Positions 54,991-63,725 of a stretch of 64,000 bases of DNA are shown piece after piece. The notes beneath the pieces were generated by a model, which ran no database searches, was not told the origin of the DNA, and was given only the letters and a program-made list of their open reading frames with translations. A program made the translations under genes and the position numbers. The first letter of the stretch is position 1. Each line of letters begins with the position of its first letter. The stretch spans positions 1-64,000 of the forward strand of contig NZ_KB904125.1 in assembly GCF_000379945.1 (NCBI RefSeq). The letters run 5' to 3'. The stretch comes from Porphyromonas macacae DSM 20710 = JCM 13914. GTDB taxonomy: Bacteria; Bacteroidota; Bacteroidia; Bacteroidales; Porphyromonadaceae.

Positions 54991-55653
54991 ATGGACAAGA
55001 ATGAAATCAGAGAGACCATCGCCAAGCGCGTGGCCTTTGAATTGAAAGATGGTGACGTCGTAAATTTGGGCATCGGTTTGCCTACGATGGTTCCTAATTA
55101 TCTGAGTGAGGGTGTAAGAGTATTACTTCAGTCCGAGAACGGAATGATCGGTATGGGACCCGCACCTAAAGAGGGAGAAGAAGATGCCAACTGGGTGAAT
55201 GCCGGCGGAGGTTCGATCTCTGCTATTCCCGGTGCTGCTACGTTTGACAGTGCCACCTCTTTCGGCATCATTCGTGGAGGACACGTTGATGTCAGTGTGC
55301 TTGGCGCCTTGGAAGTAGATGAGAATGGCGACCTGGCTAACTGGATTATACCCGGAAAGAAAGCCCCCGGTATGGGTGGAGCCATGGATTTGCTGATCGG
55401 TACGCGTCTCGTTATTTTAGCAATGGAGCACACGGCTAAAGGAAGTCCCAAAATCTTGAAAAAATGTCATTTACCTTTAACTGCGCAAGGTCAGGTCGAT
55501 TTGATCATCACCGAAATGTGTGTTATAGAGGTTCGTAAAGGGAAAGGACTTTATGTGACCGAAATAAATCCGGCTTTCAGTAAAGAGGATATTATCGCCG
55601 CTACTGAAGCTGAGTTGCACTTTGTTGAGGATCTAAAACCTATGCGTCAATAA
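54991..55653 (+). CDS. atoA: Butyryl-CoA:acetoacetate CoA-transferase, beta subunit
   Basis: Family I CoA-transferase B subunit, 220 residues. The active-site glutamate is Glu49 in SENGMIGMG; the VNLGIGLPTMVPNYL start and the GGHVDVSVLGALEVDENGD run are typical. Its alpha partner is the first gene of the operon at 45805. The order atoD...atoA with eight genes between is odd, but both lie in one transcript. Confidence 0.94.
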   Translation: MDKNEIRETIAKRVAFELKDGDVVNLGIGLPTMVPNYLSEGVRVLLQSENGMIGMGPAPKEGEEDANWVNAGGGSISAIPGAATFDSATSFGIIRGGHVDVSVLGALEVDENGDLANWIIPGKKAPGMGGAMDLLIGTRLVILAMEHTAKGSPKILKKCHLPLTAQGQVDLIITEMCVIEVRKGKGLYVTEINPAFSKEDIIAATEAELHFVEDLKPMRQ

Positions 55654-55684
55654 TTAATATTTATTTTAATATCCAATCTAAATT

Positions 55685-56824
55685 ATGGACTTTTCACAAA
55701 CCCCTCAGGAGAAACTCTTCTTGGAGATGATTCGTGCGTTTGCAGAAAAAGAGGTAAAACCTTTGGCTGCCGAAATCGACGAACAGGAACGTTTCCCGAT
55801 TGAAACAGTAGAAAAGATGGGTAAAATTGGTATTATGGGTATACCCATCCCCAAGGAATATGGTGGTGCCGGAGGTACCAACCAGATTTACAGTATGGCT
55901 GTTGAAGAACTGAGCCGTGTGTGTGCTACTACCGGTGTGGTCGTTTCTGCCCATACCTCTCTTTGCTGTGCTCCTATTCTTGAATTCGGTACAGAAGAAC
56001 AAAAGCAAAAATATTTACCGAAACTTGCTACCGGCGAGTGGATCGGTGCTTTCGGTTTGACCGAACCTAATGCCGGAACCGATGCTTCTTCTCAGCAAAC
56101 GTTTGCCGTAGAAGAGGGTGATCATTGGGTGCTGAACGGTAACAAGATTTTTATTACCAACGCAGAATATGCGCATGTATACATCATCTTTGCCATGACT
56201 GATAAGAGCCAGGGTAACAAAGGCATTTCCGCTTTTATCGTGGAGAAAGATATGCCGGGCTTCAGCGTGGGTAAAAAAGAGTTGAAGATGGGTATCAGAG
56301 GTTCTGCTACCTGTGAGTTGATTATGGAAAACTGCATTGTGCCGAAAGAAAATCTTTTGGGTAAGTTGGGGCAGGGCTTCAAAGTGGCCATGAAGACGCT
56401 GGACGGCGGCCGTGTAGGTATTGCTTCTCAGGCGTTGGGTATTGCCAGAGGAGCAATGGACGAAACGGTGAAATATACCAAAGAGCGTAAGCAATTTGGC
56501 CGTAGTATTTCCAAATTCCAGAATACGCAGTTCCAGCTGGCCGATTTGCAAACCCGTATAGATTGCGCTTCTCTGCTCGTTAGAAAAGCATCCTGGCTGA
56601 AAGATATGAAGATGCCTTACAGTGTTGAAGCCGCAGAAGCCAAACTGTTCTGTGCGGAAACAGCCATGGAAGTGACCACAAAAGCCGTACAATTCCATGG
56701 TGGTTATGGCTATACCCGCGAATATCCGGTGGAACGTATGATGCGCGATGCAAAGATTACCGAGATTTATGAAGGTACCAGCGAAGTACAACGCATGGTT
56801 ATTGCTGCTAACTTATTAAAGTAA
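55685..56824 (+). CDS. bcd: Butyryl-CoA dehydrogenase (short-chain acyl-CoA dehydrogenase)
   Basis: Flavoprotein of 379 residues reducing crotonyl-CoA to butyryl-CoA, probably in an electron-bifurcating complex with EtfAB. Conserved FGLTEPNAGTDAS, MGIRGSATCEL and the catalytic Glu363 in IYEGTSEVQRM are present. This is the step shared by the lysine and the succinate (4-hydroxybutyrate) routes, and no other acyl-CoA dehydrogenase is encoded in the window. Confidence 0.95.
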   Translation: MDFSQTPQEKLFLEMIRAFAEKEVKPLAAEIDEQERFPIETVEKMGKIGIMGIPIPKEYGGAGGTNQIYSMAVEELSRVCATTGVVVSAHTSLCCAPILEFGTEEQKQKYLPKLATGEWIGAFGLTEPNAGTDASSQQTFAVEEGDHWVLNGNKIFITNAEYAHVYIIFAMTDKSQGNKGISAFIVEKDMPGFSVGKKELKMGIRGSATCELIMENCIVPKENLLGKLGQGFKVAMKTLDGGRVGIASQALGIARGAMDETVKYTKERKQFGRSISKFQNTQFQLADLQTRIDCASLLVRKASWLKDMKMPYSVEAAEAKLFCAETAMEVTTKAVQFHGGYGYTREYPVERMMRDAKITEIYEGTSEVQRMVIAANLLK

Positions 56825-56840
56825 AAGGAGGACATATCAC

Positions 56841-57626
56841 ATGAAAATAGTTGTTTGCATTAAGCAAGTTCCCGATACGACGGAGATTAAATTGGACCCT
56901 GTAAAGGGTACCCTGATTCGTGATGGTGTGCCCAGTATCATGAACCCGGACGATAAGGGCGCTTTGGAGCAGGCTCTCCGTTTTAAGGACAAGTTCGGAG
57001 CCGAAGTAACGGTTATTACCATGGGACCGCCCCAGGCGGAAGCTATCTTGAGAGAGGCTTATGCAATGGGTGTGGACCGTGCCATTTTGGTGAGCGACCG
57101 CAGATTCGGCGGTGCGGATACCATTGCTACCAGTTATACTATTTCTCAGGCTATTAAAGCTTTGGATTTCGACCTTATTTTAGCCGGTCGTCAAGCCATT
57201 GACGGCGATACGGCTCAGGTGGGGCCTCAAATTGCCGAACAACTCGATCTTCCTCAGATTACCTATGTGGAGAATGCCGAGTTCGATGGTATGAAAACTT
57301 TCACCGTGCGTAAGAATACGGAAGAAGGCCATGAGATTTTGGAAGTAGATATGCCGTGTATGCTTACGGTGCTGGCTTCTGCTTACGAGCCTCGCTATAT
57401 GTCTATTGAGGGTATTATGACCTGTTTTGATAAGGAAGTGACTACATGGACGGCCGATAGCTTCCCCGTAGACTTCGACAAACTTGGTCTTAAGGGATCT
57501 CCTACCAGTGTGAAAAAATCGTTTACAAAGGGCGCAAAAGCTATGGGTAAACTTCATGACGAGATAACCCCGGAAGAAGCTGCCGAGATCATTTTCAACA
57601 AACTCAAAGAAAAATTCATCATCTGA
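56841..57626 (+). CDS. etfB: Electron transfer flavoprotein, beta subunit
   Basis: 261 residues, start MKIVVCIKQVPDT, with the AMGVDRAILVSD and GRQAIDGDTAQVGPQIAE segments of EtfB. An AAAGGAGG sequence lies 11 bases before the ATG, a strong Shine-Dalgarno match that is unusual for this phylum. The gene pairs with etfA one base downstream. Confidence 0.95.
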   Translation: MKIVVCIKQVPDTTEIKLDPVKGTLIRDGVPSIMNPDDKGALEQALRFKDKFGAEVTVITMGPPQAEAILREAYAMGVDRAILVSDRRFGGADTIATSYTISQAIKALDFDLILAGRQAIDGDTAQVGPQIAEQLDLPQITYVENAEFDGMKTFTVRKNTEEGHEILEVDMPCMLTVLASAYEPRYMSIEGIMTCFDKEVTTWTADSFPVDFDKLGLKGSPTSVKKSFTKGAKAMGKLHDEITPEEAAEIIFNKLKEKFII

Positions 57627-57627
57627 T

Positions 57628-58641
57628 ATGGACAAATCATTATTTAAGGGAATCTTCGTGTTTGCAGAGCAACGCGAAGGTGTTATTCAGAATGTTGCTT
57701 TCGAATTGATCGGAAAAGCCCGTGAATTGGCAGACAGTATAAATGAGCAGGTTACAGCGATAGTTTTGGGCTATCAGATCGATGGTTTGGAAAAAGAGTT
57801 GATTGCAGCCGGTGCAGATCGAGTTTTGGTTGTGGATCATTCTTATCTGAAGGATTATCTGACAGACCCTTATTCAGAGGCATTGGAGCAGGTTATCAAT
57901 AGATATAAACCTGAAATCGTGTTACTCGGAGCTACGACCATCGGCCGTGATTTGGGACCGCGTATTTCTTCGCGTCTCAATACCGGTTTGACGGCAGACT
58001 GTACGGCTTTGGAAATTGATGATGAGCGTAATTTGCTGATGACTCGTCCTGCTTTCGGAGGTAACCTGATGGCAACGATTATCTGTAAAGATCACAGACC
58101 TCAGATGTCTACCGTTCGTCCCGGTGTGATGCGCCGAATCAAATCCGATGCAGCTCGCAAAGGAACGGTAGAGAAAGTCGAAGTAACATTCGATGAGCAA
58201 AAATGCAAGAGGGTTCGTCTGGTCAAGAAACAACGTGAGGAGAAGAACCTTGTGGATATTACCGAAGCTCACGTATTGGTATCCGGGGGGCGCGGTGTCG
58301 GCACCAAGGACGGTTTCTCCAAACTGAGAGACTTGGCCGAAACGATGAGTGCGGAGGTTTCCTCTTCCCGTGCCATGGTAGACGCCGGAATGATCGGCCA
58401 TGAGCGTCAGGTAGGCCAGACGGGAAAAACCGTTCGTCCCGATATTTATTTCGCAATAGGTATTTCCGGGGCTATCCAACACCTGGCCGGTATGGAAGAA
58501 AGCGACTATATCATTGCCATCAACAAGGATAAATATGCTCCTATCTTCCAGGTCGCAGATTTAGGAGTTGTCGGTGATTTGCACAAGATCGTGCCTATTC
58601 TGGCTAATAAAATCAAAGCTGCACGTCAGGCAAACAAGTAA
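57628..58641 (+). CDS. etfA: Electron transfer flavoprotein, alpha subunit
   Basis: 337 residues with the C-terminal FAD motif VLVSGGRGVGTKDGFSKL, SRAMVDAGMIGHERQVGQTG and YFAIGISGAIQHLAGM, where the FAD-binding SR/GQTG/ISG residues are complete. With EtfB it passes electrons from NADH to Bcd, possibly with ferredoxin reduction by bifurcation. This would link to the PFOR-ferredoxin pool. Confidence 0.95.
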   Translation: MDKSLFKGIFVFAEQREGVIQNVAFELIGKARELADSINEQVTAIVLGYQIDGLEKELIAAGADRVLVVDHSYLKDYLTDPYSEALEQVINRYKPEIVLLGATTIGRDLGPRISSRLNTGLTADCTALEIDDERNLLMTRPAFGGNLMATIICKDHRPQMSTVRPGVMRRIKSDAARKGTVEKVEVTFDEQKCKRVRLVKKQREEKNLVDITEAHVLVSGGRGVGTKDGFSKLRDLAETMSAEVSSSRAMVDAGMIGHERQVGQTGKTVRPDIYFAIGISGAIQHLAGMEESDYIIAINKDKYAPIFQVADLGVVGDLHKIVPILANKIKAARQANK

Positions 58642-58644
58642 GTC

Positions 58645-59427
58645 GTGGAGAAAAACTCTTATAAATATATTCGTATCAGTCGTGAGGAGCCGGGCATCGG
58701 CATCCTCACCATTGATCGCGAGGAGGCCTTAAACGCTCTTTCTTCCGAATTGCTGGGGGAGTTGTTATGTGCTCTTTATGGCTTGCAGGCAGATAAGGCT
58801 CTTCGTGTTCTCATTATTACCGGAGCCGGTCGCTCTTTTGTGGCCGGAGCGGATATAGCCGAGATGTCTGCCATGACAGCTACAGAGGGGAAAGCCTTTG
58901 GCCGTCGTGGTGCAGAGGTCTTTCGTTTCATAGAGCAGATGACCGTGCCGGTGATTGCCGCAGTTAACGGCTTTGCTTTGGGTGGCGGATGTGAACTGGC
59001 CATGGCCTGCGATATTCGCATTGCATCGGAGAAAGCCAAATTCGGTCAACCGGAAGTGGGCTTGGGCATTATACCGGGGTTTTCGGGCACGCAGCGTATG
59101 CCCAGACTCATCGGTGAAGGTATGGCGAAAGAACTGATTTACTCGGCCCGTATTGTAAAAGCCGATGAGGCTTTGACTATCGGTTTGGTAAACAGGGTAG
59201 TGCCTGCCGAAGAATTGATGGAGCAGACCCTCCTTTTAGCCCGTCAAATAGCCGGACAGTCTCCTGTGGCAGTCTGTTTTGCGAAAGAAGCTGTTAACAA
59301 TGGTATGCAAACCGATATCGACACAGCGATTGCTTATGAAAATAATTTGTTCGGTTTATGCTTTGCATCCGAGGAACAGAAAGAGGGTATGGATGCTTTC
59401 TTGAATAAACGTAAACCTGATTTCTAA
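58645..59427 (+). CDS. crt: Enoyl-CoA hydratase (crotonase)
   Basis: 260-residue crotonase starting with GTG three bases after the etfA stop. The oxyanion-hole motifs are AGADIAEMSAM and GFALGGGCELAMACD, and the catalytic glutamates lie in the GGGCELA and GQPEVGLGI regions. It hydrates crotonyl-CoA or, in reverse, dehydrates 3-hydroxybutyryl-CoA made by Hbd. The core lysine route does not need it; its presence lets acetoacetyl-CoA from AtoDA also go to butyrate. Confidence 0.92.
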   Translation: MEKNSYKYIRISREEPGIGILTIDREEALNALSSELLGELLCALYGLQADKALRVLIITGAGRSFVAGADIAEMSAMTATEGKAFGRRGAEVFRFIEQMTVPVIAAVNGFALGGGCELAMACDIRIASEKAKFGQPEVGLGIIPGFSGTQRMPRLIGEGMAKELIYSARIVKADEALTIGLVNRVVPAEELMEQTLLLARQIAGQSPVAVCFAKEAVNNGMQTDIDTAIAYENNLFGLCFASEEQKEGMDAFLNKRKPDF

Positions 59428-59459
59428 TTCGTACCTAATCACATTTAATACATAATACA

Positions 59460-60305
59460 ATGAAAATAGCAGTAATAGGAAATGGTGCCATGGGAAGCGG
59501 TATCGTTCAATGTATCGCTCAGCATGATATGGATGTAATTATGAAAGGTCGCAGCGAAGAATCGCTGGGGCGTGCCATGTCCAGGATCGAGAAAGGTATG
59601 AACCGTTTGGTGGAAAAAGGCAAAATATCTGCGGATGTTTGTGCTGCTACTTTGGCTCATATTAAAACAACTACCGCTTTTGACGATGTGCGTGATGCAG
59701 ATATCGTAATCGAAGCCATTGCCGAAGATATGGATGTGAAGAAGAAGGCTCTGCAAGAACTCGACGGTCTGTGCAAGCCTGAAGCCATTTTGGCCACCAA
59801 CAGCTCGTCTTTGAGTATTACCGAACTTGCTGCTGTTACCAACCGCCCCGAAAAAGTGATTGGTATGCACTTCTTCAATCCTGTACCCGTAATGAAGCTG
59901 GTGGAGGTAATCAGCGGGCAAAAAACAGCCCCGGAGGTACAAACCGCAGTATTGAATATGTGCGATAAACTGGGCAAAGTTGCCGTTAAAGTGGATGAAG
60001 CTCCCGGATTTGTTGTTAATCGTATTCTCATTCCGATGATTAACGAAGCTGTGGGTGCTCTTGCCGATGGTGTGGCTTCTGCCGAGGAAATCGATACGGC
60101 TATGAAGCTGGGTGCCAATCATCCGATGGGACCTCTGGAGTTAGGCGACTTTATCGGTCTCGATGTATGTCTGGCGATTATGGAAGTCCTTTTTAACGAA
60201 TACGGAGATCCTAAATATCGTCCTCATCCGTTGTTGCGTAAAAAAGTGCGTGCCGGACAATTAGGAAAGAAATCCGGTATCGGTTTCTTTGATTATAGCA
60301 AATAG
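59460..60305 (+). CDS. hbd: 3-hydroxybutyryl-CoA dehydrogenase
   Basis: 281 residues with the NAD-binding [11 protein letters not shown] near residue 7, the TNSSSLSIT and [14 protein letters not shown] motif carrying the catalytic histidine, and [12 protein letters not shown]. It reduces acetoacetyl-CoA to 3-hydroxybutyryl-CoA, feeding crt. Last gene of the lysine operon; a 19-bp hairpin terminator follows. Confidence 0.95.
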   Translation: MKIAVIGNGAMGSGIVQCIAQHDMDVIMKGRSEESLGRAMSRIEKGMNRLVEKGKISADVCAATLAHIKTTTAFDDVRDADIVIEAIAEDMDVKKKALQELDGLCKPEAILATNSSSLSITELAAVTNRPEKVIGMHFFNPVPVMKLVEVISGQKTAPEVQTAVLNMCDKLGKVAVKVDEAPGFVVNRILIPMINEAVGALADGVASAEEIDTAMKLGANHPMGPLELGDFIGLDVCLAIMEVLFNEYGDPKYRPHPLLRKKVRAGQLGKKSGIGFFDYSK

Positions 60306-60349
60306 AGTTCTGTTCAAGAGATAAAGTGGAATATTTATGTGTGAAACCA

Positions 60350-60393
60350 ATAAGCTCAGGTGCATTTTTATAAATGTGCCTGAGCTTATTTTC
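60350..60393 (+). terminator. Terminator of the lysine fermentation operon
   Basis: AATAAGCTCAGGTGCATTT (60350-60368) pairs with 60373-60391 over all 19 positions with two G-T pairs, and TT follows. Confidence 0.85.
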
Positions 60394-60410
60394 TAAATAT
60401 TGTAGCAACG

Positions 60411-61607
60411 ATGAATAAAGATCAAATGAAAAAGAGCGGTTTTGCCACACGTGCAATTCATGCCGGTTCCCAAAAGAATGAGTTCGGCACGTTGGCTCAA
60501 CCTATCTATCAGACCTCTACATTCGTATTTGAAAATGCAGAGCAAGGCGGTCGGCGTTTTGCCTTGGAAGAAGAGGGCTATATCTATACCCGTCTGGGCA
60601 ATCCCACCTGTACGGTGGTAGAAAAAAAGATGGCAAATCTTGAAGGAGCCGAAGCCTGTGTCAGTGCAGCCAGCGGTATCGGAGCCATTTCATCGGCCAT
60701 TTGGGTGTGTGTACAGGCCGGAGACCATATCGTAGCCGGCAAAACGCTGTACGGGTGCACCTTTGCCTTTCTCAATCACGGCCTTTCCCGGTATGGTGTA
60801 GAGGTTTCGTTTGTCGATACGCGTGATCCGGAAAATGTGCGTAAAGCTATGCGACCGAATACGAAACTCGTTTATATTGAAACCCCTGCTAATCCCAATA
60901 TGTATATAACGGACATTAAGGCCGTTTGCGATATCGCTCATAAGCAGGAGGGTGTAAAAGTAATGGTAGATAATACATACTGCTCGCCTTATCTATGCCG
61001 TCCTCTGGAGTTCGGTGCAGATATTGTTGTGCATTCGGCAACCAAATATTTGAATGGCCATGGCGATGTGATTGCCGGATTTGTGGCAGGAACCAAAGAA
61101 TATATCGATCAGGTTCGTTTGCTTGGTATTAAAGACCTTACCGGTGCTTCGATGAGTCCGTTCGATGCTTATCTGATTAACCGGGGTATGAAGACCCTCC
61201 ATATCCGTATGGATCGCCATTGTGAAAATGCTCTGAAAGTTGCAGAATTTTTGCAAACACATCCGGCTATTGAAAAAATCATGTACCCCGGCTTACCCTC
61301 ATTCCCCCAGTATGAGCTGGCTAAAAAACAGATGGATAAACCCGGAGCGATGATTGCTTTTGAGTTGAAAGGCGGTAGGGAGGCCGGTATCAAACTGATG
61401 AACAGCGTCCATTTGTGTGCTTTGGCTGTGAGTCTTGGAGACACGGAAACGCTTATTCAGCATCCGGCCAGTATGACACACTCACCGTATACTCCCGAGG
61501 AGAGAGCTGCAAGCGATATTTCCGAAGGTTTGGTTCGTCTGTCTGTGGGCCTGGAAAATGCAGAAGATATTATTGCAGATCTGAAGCAGGCTTTGGATCA
61601 ACTTTGA
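60411..61607 (+). CDS. megL: Methionine gamma-lyase
   Basis: PLP-dependent trans-sulfuration family enzyme of 398 residues, degrading L-methionine to methanethiol, ammonia and 2-oxobutyrate. Cys116 (LYGCTFAF) is the cysteine that marks methionine gamma-lyase and falls at the same number as in Pseudomonas putida; the PLP lysine is Lys212 in [13 protein letters not shown] second ATG at 60426 ([14 protein letters not shown]) could be the true start. It stands as a single gene between terminators. A cystathionine gamma-lyase or homocysteine-type activity is less likely given Cys116. Confidence 0.9.
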   Translation: MNKDQMKKSGFATRAIHAGSQKNEFGTLAQPIYQTSTFVFENAEQGGRRFALEEEGYIYTRLGNPTCTVVEKKMANLEGAEACVSAASGIGAISSAIWVCVQAGDHIVAGKTLYGCTFAFLNHGLSRYGVEVSFVDTRDPENVRKAMRPNTKLVYIETPANPNMYITDIKAVCDIAHKQEGVKVMVDNTYCSPYLCRPLEFGADIVVHSATKYLNGHGDVIAGFVAGTKEYIDQVRLLGIKDLTGASMSPFDAYLINRGMKTLHIRMDRHCENALKVAEFLQTHPAIEKIMYPGLPSFPQYELAKKQMDKPGAMIAFELKGGREAGIKLMNSVHLCALAVSLGDTETLIQHPASMTHSPYTPEERAASDISEGLVRLSVGLENAEDIIADLKQALDQL

Positions 61608-61624
61608 TATTCGAACTATCGAAG

Positions 61625-61657
61625 AGAGGCTATCTGTGTTCATGGATAGTCTCTTTT
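61625..61657 (+). terminator. Terminator after megL
   Basis: AGAGGCTATC (61625-61634) pairs with GATAGTCTCT (61645-61654) with one wobble and runs into T residues. Confidence 0.85.
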
Positions 61658-61695
61658 TTCTGCCGGTTATCTAATACTTTAAATATCATTCAAAA

Positions 61696-63132
61696 ATGAA
61701 AAAACATCTACTTTTTGTATTCGCTTTATTTCTAATTGCGATCTCTTCCTGTAATAAGGCAGATCGTTTTGCCTCCATTCCTGAGAAAGGGAATATTGAC
61801 GATTCTCCGTCCGGCCATTATATCAATATTGAGATACGAAATGCTCCTTCTGTTTTAAGGAATTCGGAGGAAGCCGATCCCATGAAAAAGATTGAAAAAC
61901 TGCTGTTTGTTTTCTATGCCGATAATCCCGAAAAAGTTGTATATCGTTATGCCTGTTCGGCAAAAGACCTTGTCGATTCCAATGTTACGTTAAGACTGAA
62001 ACCTGATGATTATAAACTGCTTGTCATAGCCAATCCGATTTCATCCGTATACTCATTGGTGCAAAAGGATGCTCCTTTGCAGGCGGTTGAAACGGAAATA
62101 AAAGGTTTGACAAAGGAGTTCATGAACAAAAACAGTGAAAATCAGGTCGAAACCATCACGATGTCTAATGATCAAGGTTTGCTGTCTGTTTCAAAATCTA
62201 ATTTCTATAAAGAAGAGAGTGAGGATGCAGTCGAGCCGGTTAAAGTCGTACTGGCTCCGGTTCTCGCCCGTGTTTTGGTTGCCGGTGTCCCCACGGTACA
62301 GAACGGTAAAATCAGAGGAAAAGGTCACTATGTGATCAATACGCTCAGTCAAAGCATCTTTTTGATGCGCCGGATGGCTTTGTTGAAGAGTGGAAAGCAA
62401 GAGGTTGCGAATGACGGGAGCAAAACAGCAGACCGTTATGCCTATTCTCCGGGATATGACAAAATGAGCTCGAATTCGGATATACCCATCTCTTCCATTG
62501 AGAACGGAGCCAAAGCTCCTTGGACAGATATTTTGCCTGATAAACAGGATTTTATAAAGTTATATTCCGATCACCGTGTTTATGCCAAGGAGACGGCAGT
62601 AAACTCTGATGCCGTTTTCCGCTGCGTCACTCCTAACGTCATATTGAAAATTCAATATATTCCGGAGTCCCTTGATTTGAAGGAGAGTGAGGGGTGGTTC
62701 AAATTTGAAGGCTGTTGTTATGGTGAAGAACAATTCAAGAAAATGATTTTGGAAAAGAATTTTGCCGAAAAATATCCTTCGTTAAGTAAGACCGTAGATT
62801 TAATAAAAAAAGAGAATGGTGTTGATTTTCAGAAATTGGATAAAGGCCTCGATCTCCATGGATTGAAATTCTATTATCGTTCGGAGAATTACTACGTTAT
62901 CTTTATCAACCATTTTTCCTATGGAAAACCCGAAGAGAATAAAACATACGGACGATACGGTGTGATCAGAAACAATCAGTATATTTTAAATCTGAAACAA
63001 ATTCAGGGTGAAGGCGAGCCCGTTTTCATCAATCTTAAAAATGACCGGAGCTCTATTCTCGAAAGCATGAAAAATAAAGTTGAGATTACAGTTCAGGATT
63101 TAGGCTCTCATGAGCAAGATCTGTTTTTATAG
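61696..63132 (+). CDS. Mfa1/fimbrillin-like lipoprotein (type V pilus subunit family)
   Basis: Lipoprotein of 478 residues with lipobox ISSC-NKA (Cys19). Thirty-six residues later comes SVLR-NSEEADPMKKI, then KIEKLLFVFYAD, the form expected for a fimbrillin whose N-terminal strand is removed by cleavage after arginine. The C-terminus has YYVIFINHF and YGRYGVIRNNQYILNLKQI, which is the hallmark of the Mfa1-like fimbrillin C-terminal domain. No usher, anchor or tip-subunit genes lie next to it, so it may be a minor or accessory subunit or a stand-alone adhesin. Confidence 0.75.
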   Translation: MKKHLLFVFALFLIAISSCNKADRFASIPEKGNIDDSPSGHYINIEIRNAPSVLRNSEEADPMKKIEKLLFVFYADNPEKVVYRYACSAKDLVDSNVTLRLKPDDYKLLVIANPISSVYSLVQKDAPLQAVETEIKGLTKEFMNKNSENQVETITMSNDQGLLSVSKSNFYKEESEDAVEPVKVVLAPVLARVLVAGVPTVQNGKIRGKGHYVINTLSQSIFLMRRMALLKSGKQEVANDGSKTADRYAYSPGYDKMSSNSDIPISSIENGAKAPWTDILPDKQDFIKLYSDHRVYAKETAVNSDAVFRCVTPNVILKIQYIPESLDLKESEGWFKFEGCCYGEEQFKKMILEKNFAEKYPSLSKTVDLIKKENGVDFQKLDKGLDLHGLKFYYRSENYYVIFINHFSYGKPEENKTYGRYGVIRNNQYILNLKQIQGEGEPVFINLKNDRSSILESMKNKVEITVQDLGSHEQDLFL

Positions 63133-63175
63133 ATTTTTTCTATTATCATATAGATTTTAGCTACATTATATATAT

Positions 63176-63183
63176 TATATTTG
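63176..63183 (+). promoter_or_regulatory. Candidate -7 box of rubredoxin gene
   Basis: TATATTTG fits TAnnTTTG, 47 bases before the ATG. No clear -33 TTTG is present. Confidence 0.4.
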
Positions 63184-63230
63184 TTTAGCACTTAGAAAAA
63201 CGAATATTAATAAACAACTATTATTGCATT

Positions 63231-63392
63231 ATGAAAAAGTATGTTTGCACAGTTTGCGGTTATGTGTATGATCCGGCAGTAGGAGATCCCGATAGCGGTA
63301 TTGCACCGGGCACGGCATTTGAAGATATACCCGATGATTGGGTGTGCCCGTTATGCGGCGTTACGAAAGAAGATTTTGAAGTAGAGGAGTAA
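63231..63392 (+). CDS. Rubredoxin
   Basis: 53-residue iron protein with the four cysteine ligands Cys6, Cys9 (CTVCGY) and Cys39, Cys42 (CPLCG) and the conserved DDWVCPLCG. It acts as a small electron carrier, often for peroxide or oxygen detoxification in anaerobes. It is a single gene between its own promoter and a near-perfect terminator. Confidence 0.96.
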   Translation: MKKYVCTVCGYVYDPAVGDPDSGIAPGTAFEDIPDDWVCPLCGVTKEDFEVEE

Positions 63393-63436
63393 TAGAATCA
63401 TTTAAGGGATTTTCGTAAATAGCTTTGGACTAAAAT

Positions 63437-63465
63437 AAAAGAGCCTGAATTATTCAGGCTCTTTT
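63437..63465 (+). terminator. Terminator after rubredoxin gene
   Basis: AAAAGAGCCTGAAT and ATTCAGGCTCTTTT form a perfect 14-bp stem around a single T, symmetrical enough to work on both strands. Confidence 0.9.
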
Positions 63466-63528
63466 ATTTATTTTATGGGTATACATTTAGAATATTAAAA
63501 GGCTCGTTTGTTCGAATTACCCAAAGAA

Positions 63529-63556
63529 AAAAAGGACGCCGCCCGGCATCCTTTTT
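63529..63556 (-). terminator. Terminator for ribD on the minus strand
   Basis: On the minus strand GGATGCC pairs with GGCGTCC over a GGGC loop and is followed by a run of T. It lies 170 bases beyond the ribD stop. The rest of 63466-63725 has no gene I can support. Confidence 0.65.
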
Positions 63557-63725
63557 CGTGGTTCTTAAATGGTATCAGTTCAAGTGGAAAAAGATTGTTT
63601 TGTTTTCTGGATACAAATGTGCCATATATTTTATTACTCTCCAAAGAATTTAATATGTTATTAAACATCTTTTCCGGTTTGAAAGTCCATTTATATACTA
63701 TTTTCCTGAAAAAACATGTTTTTAT

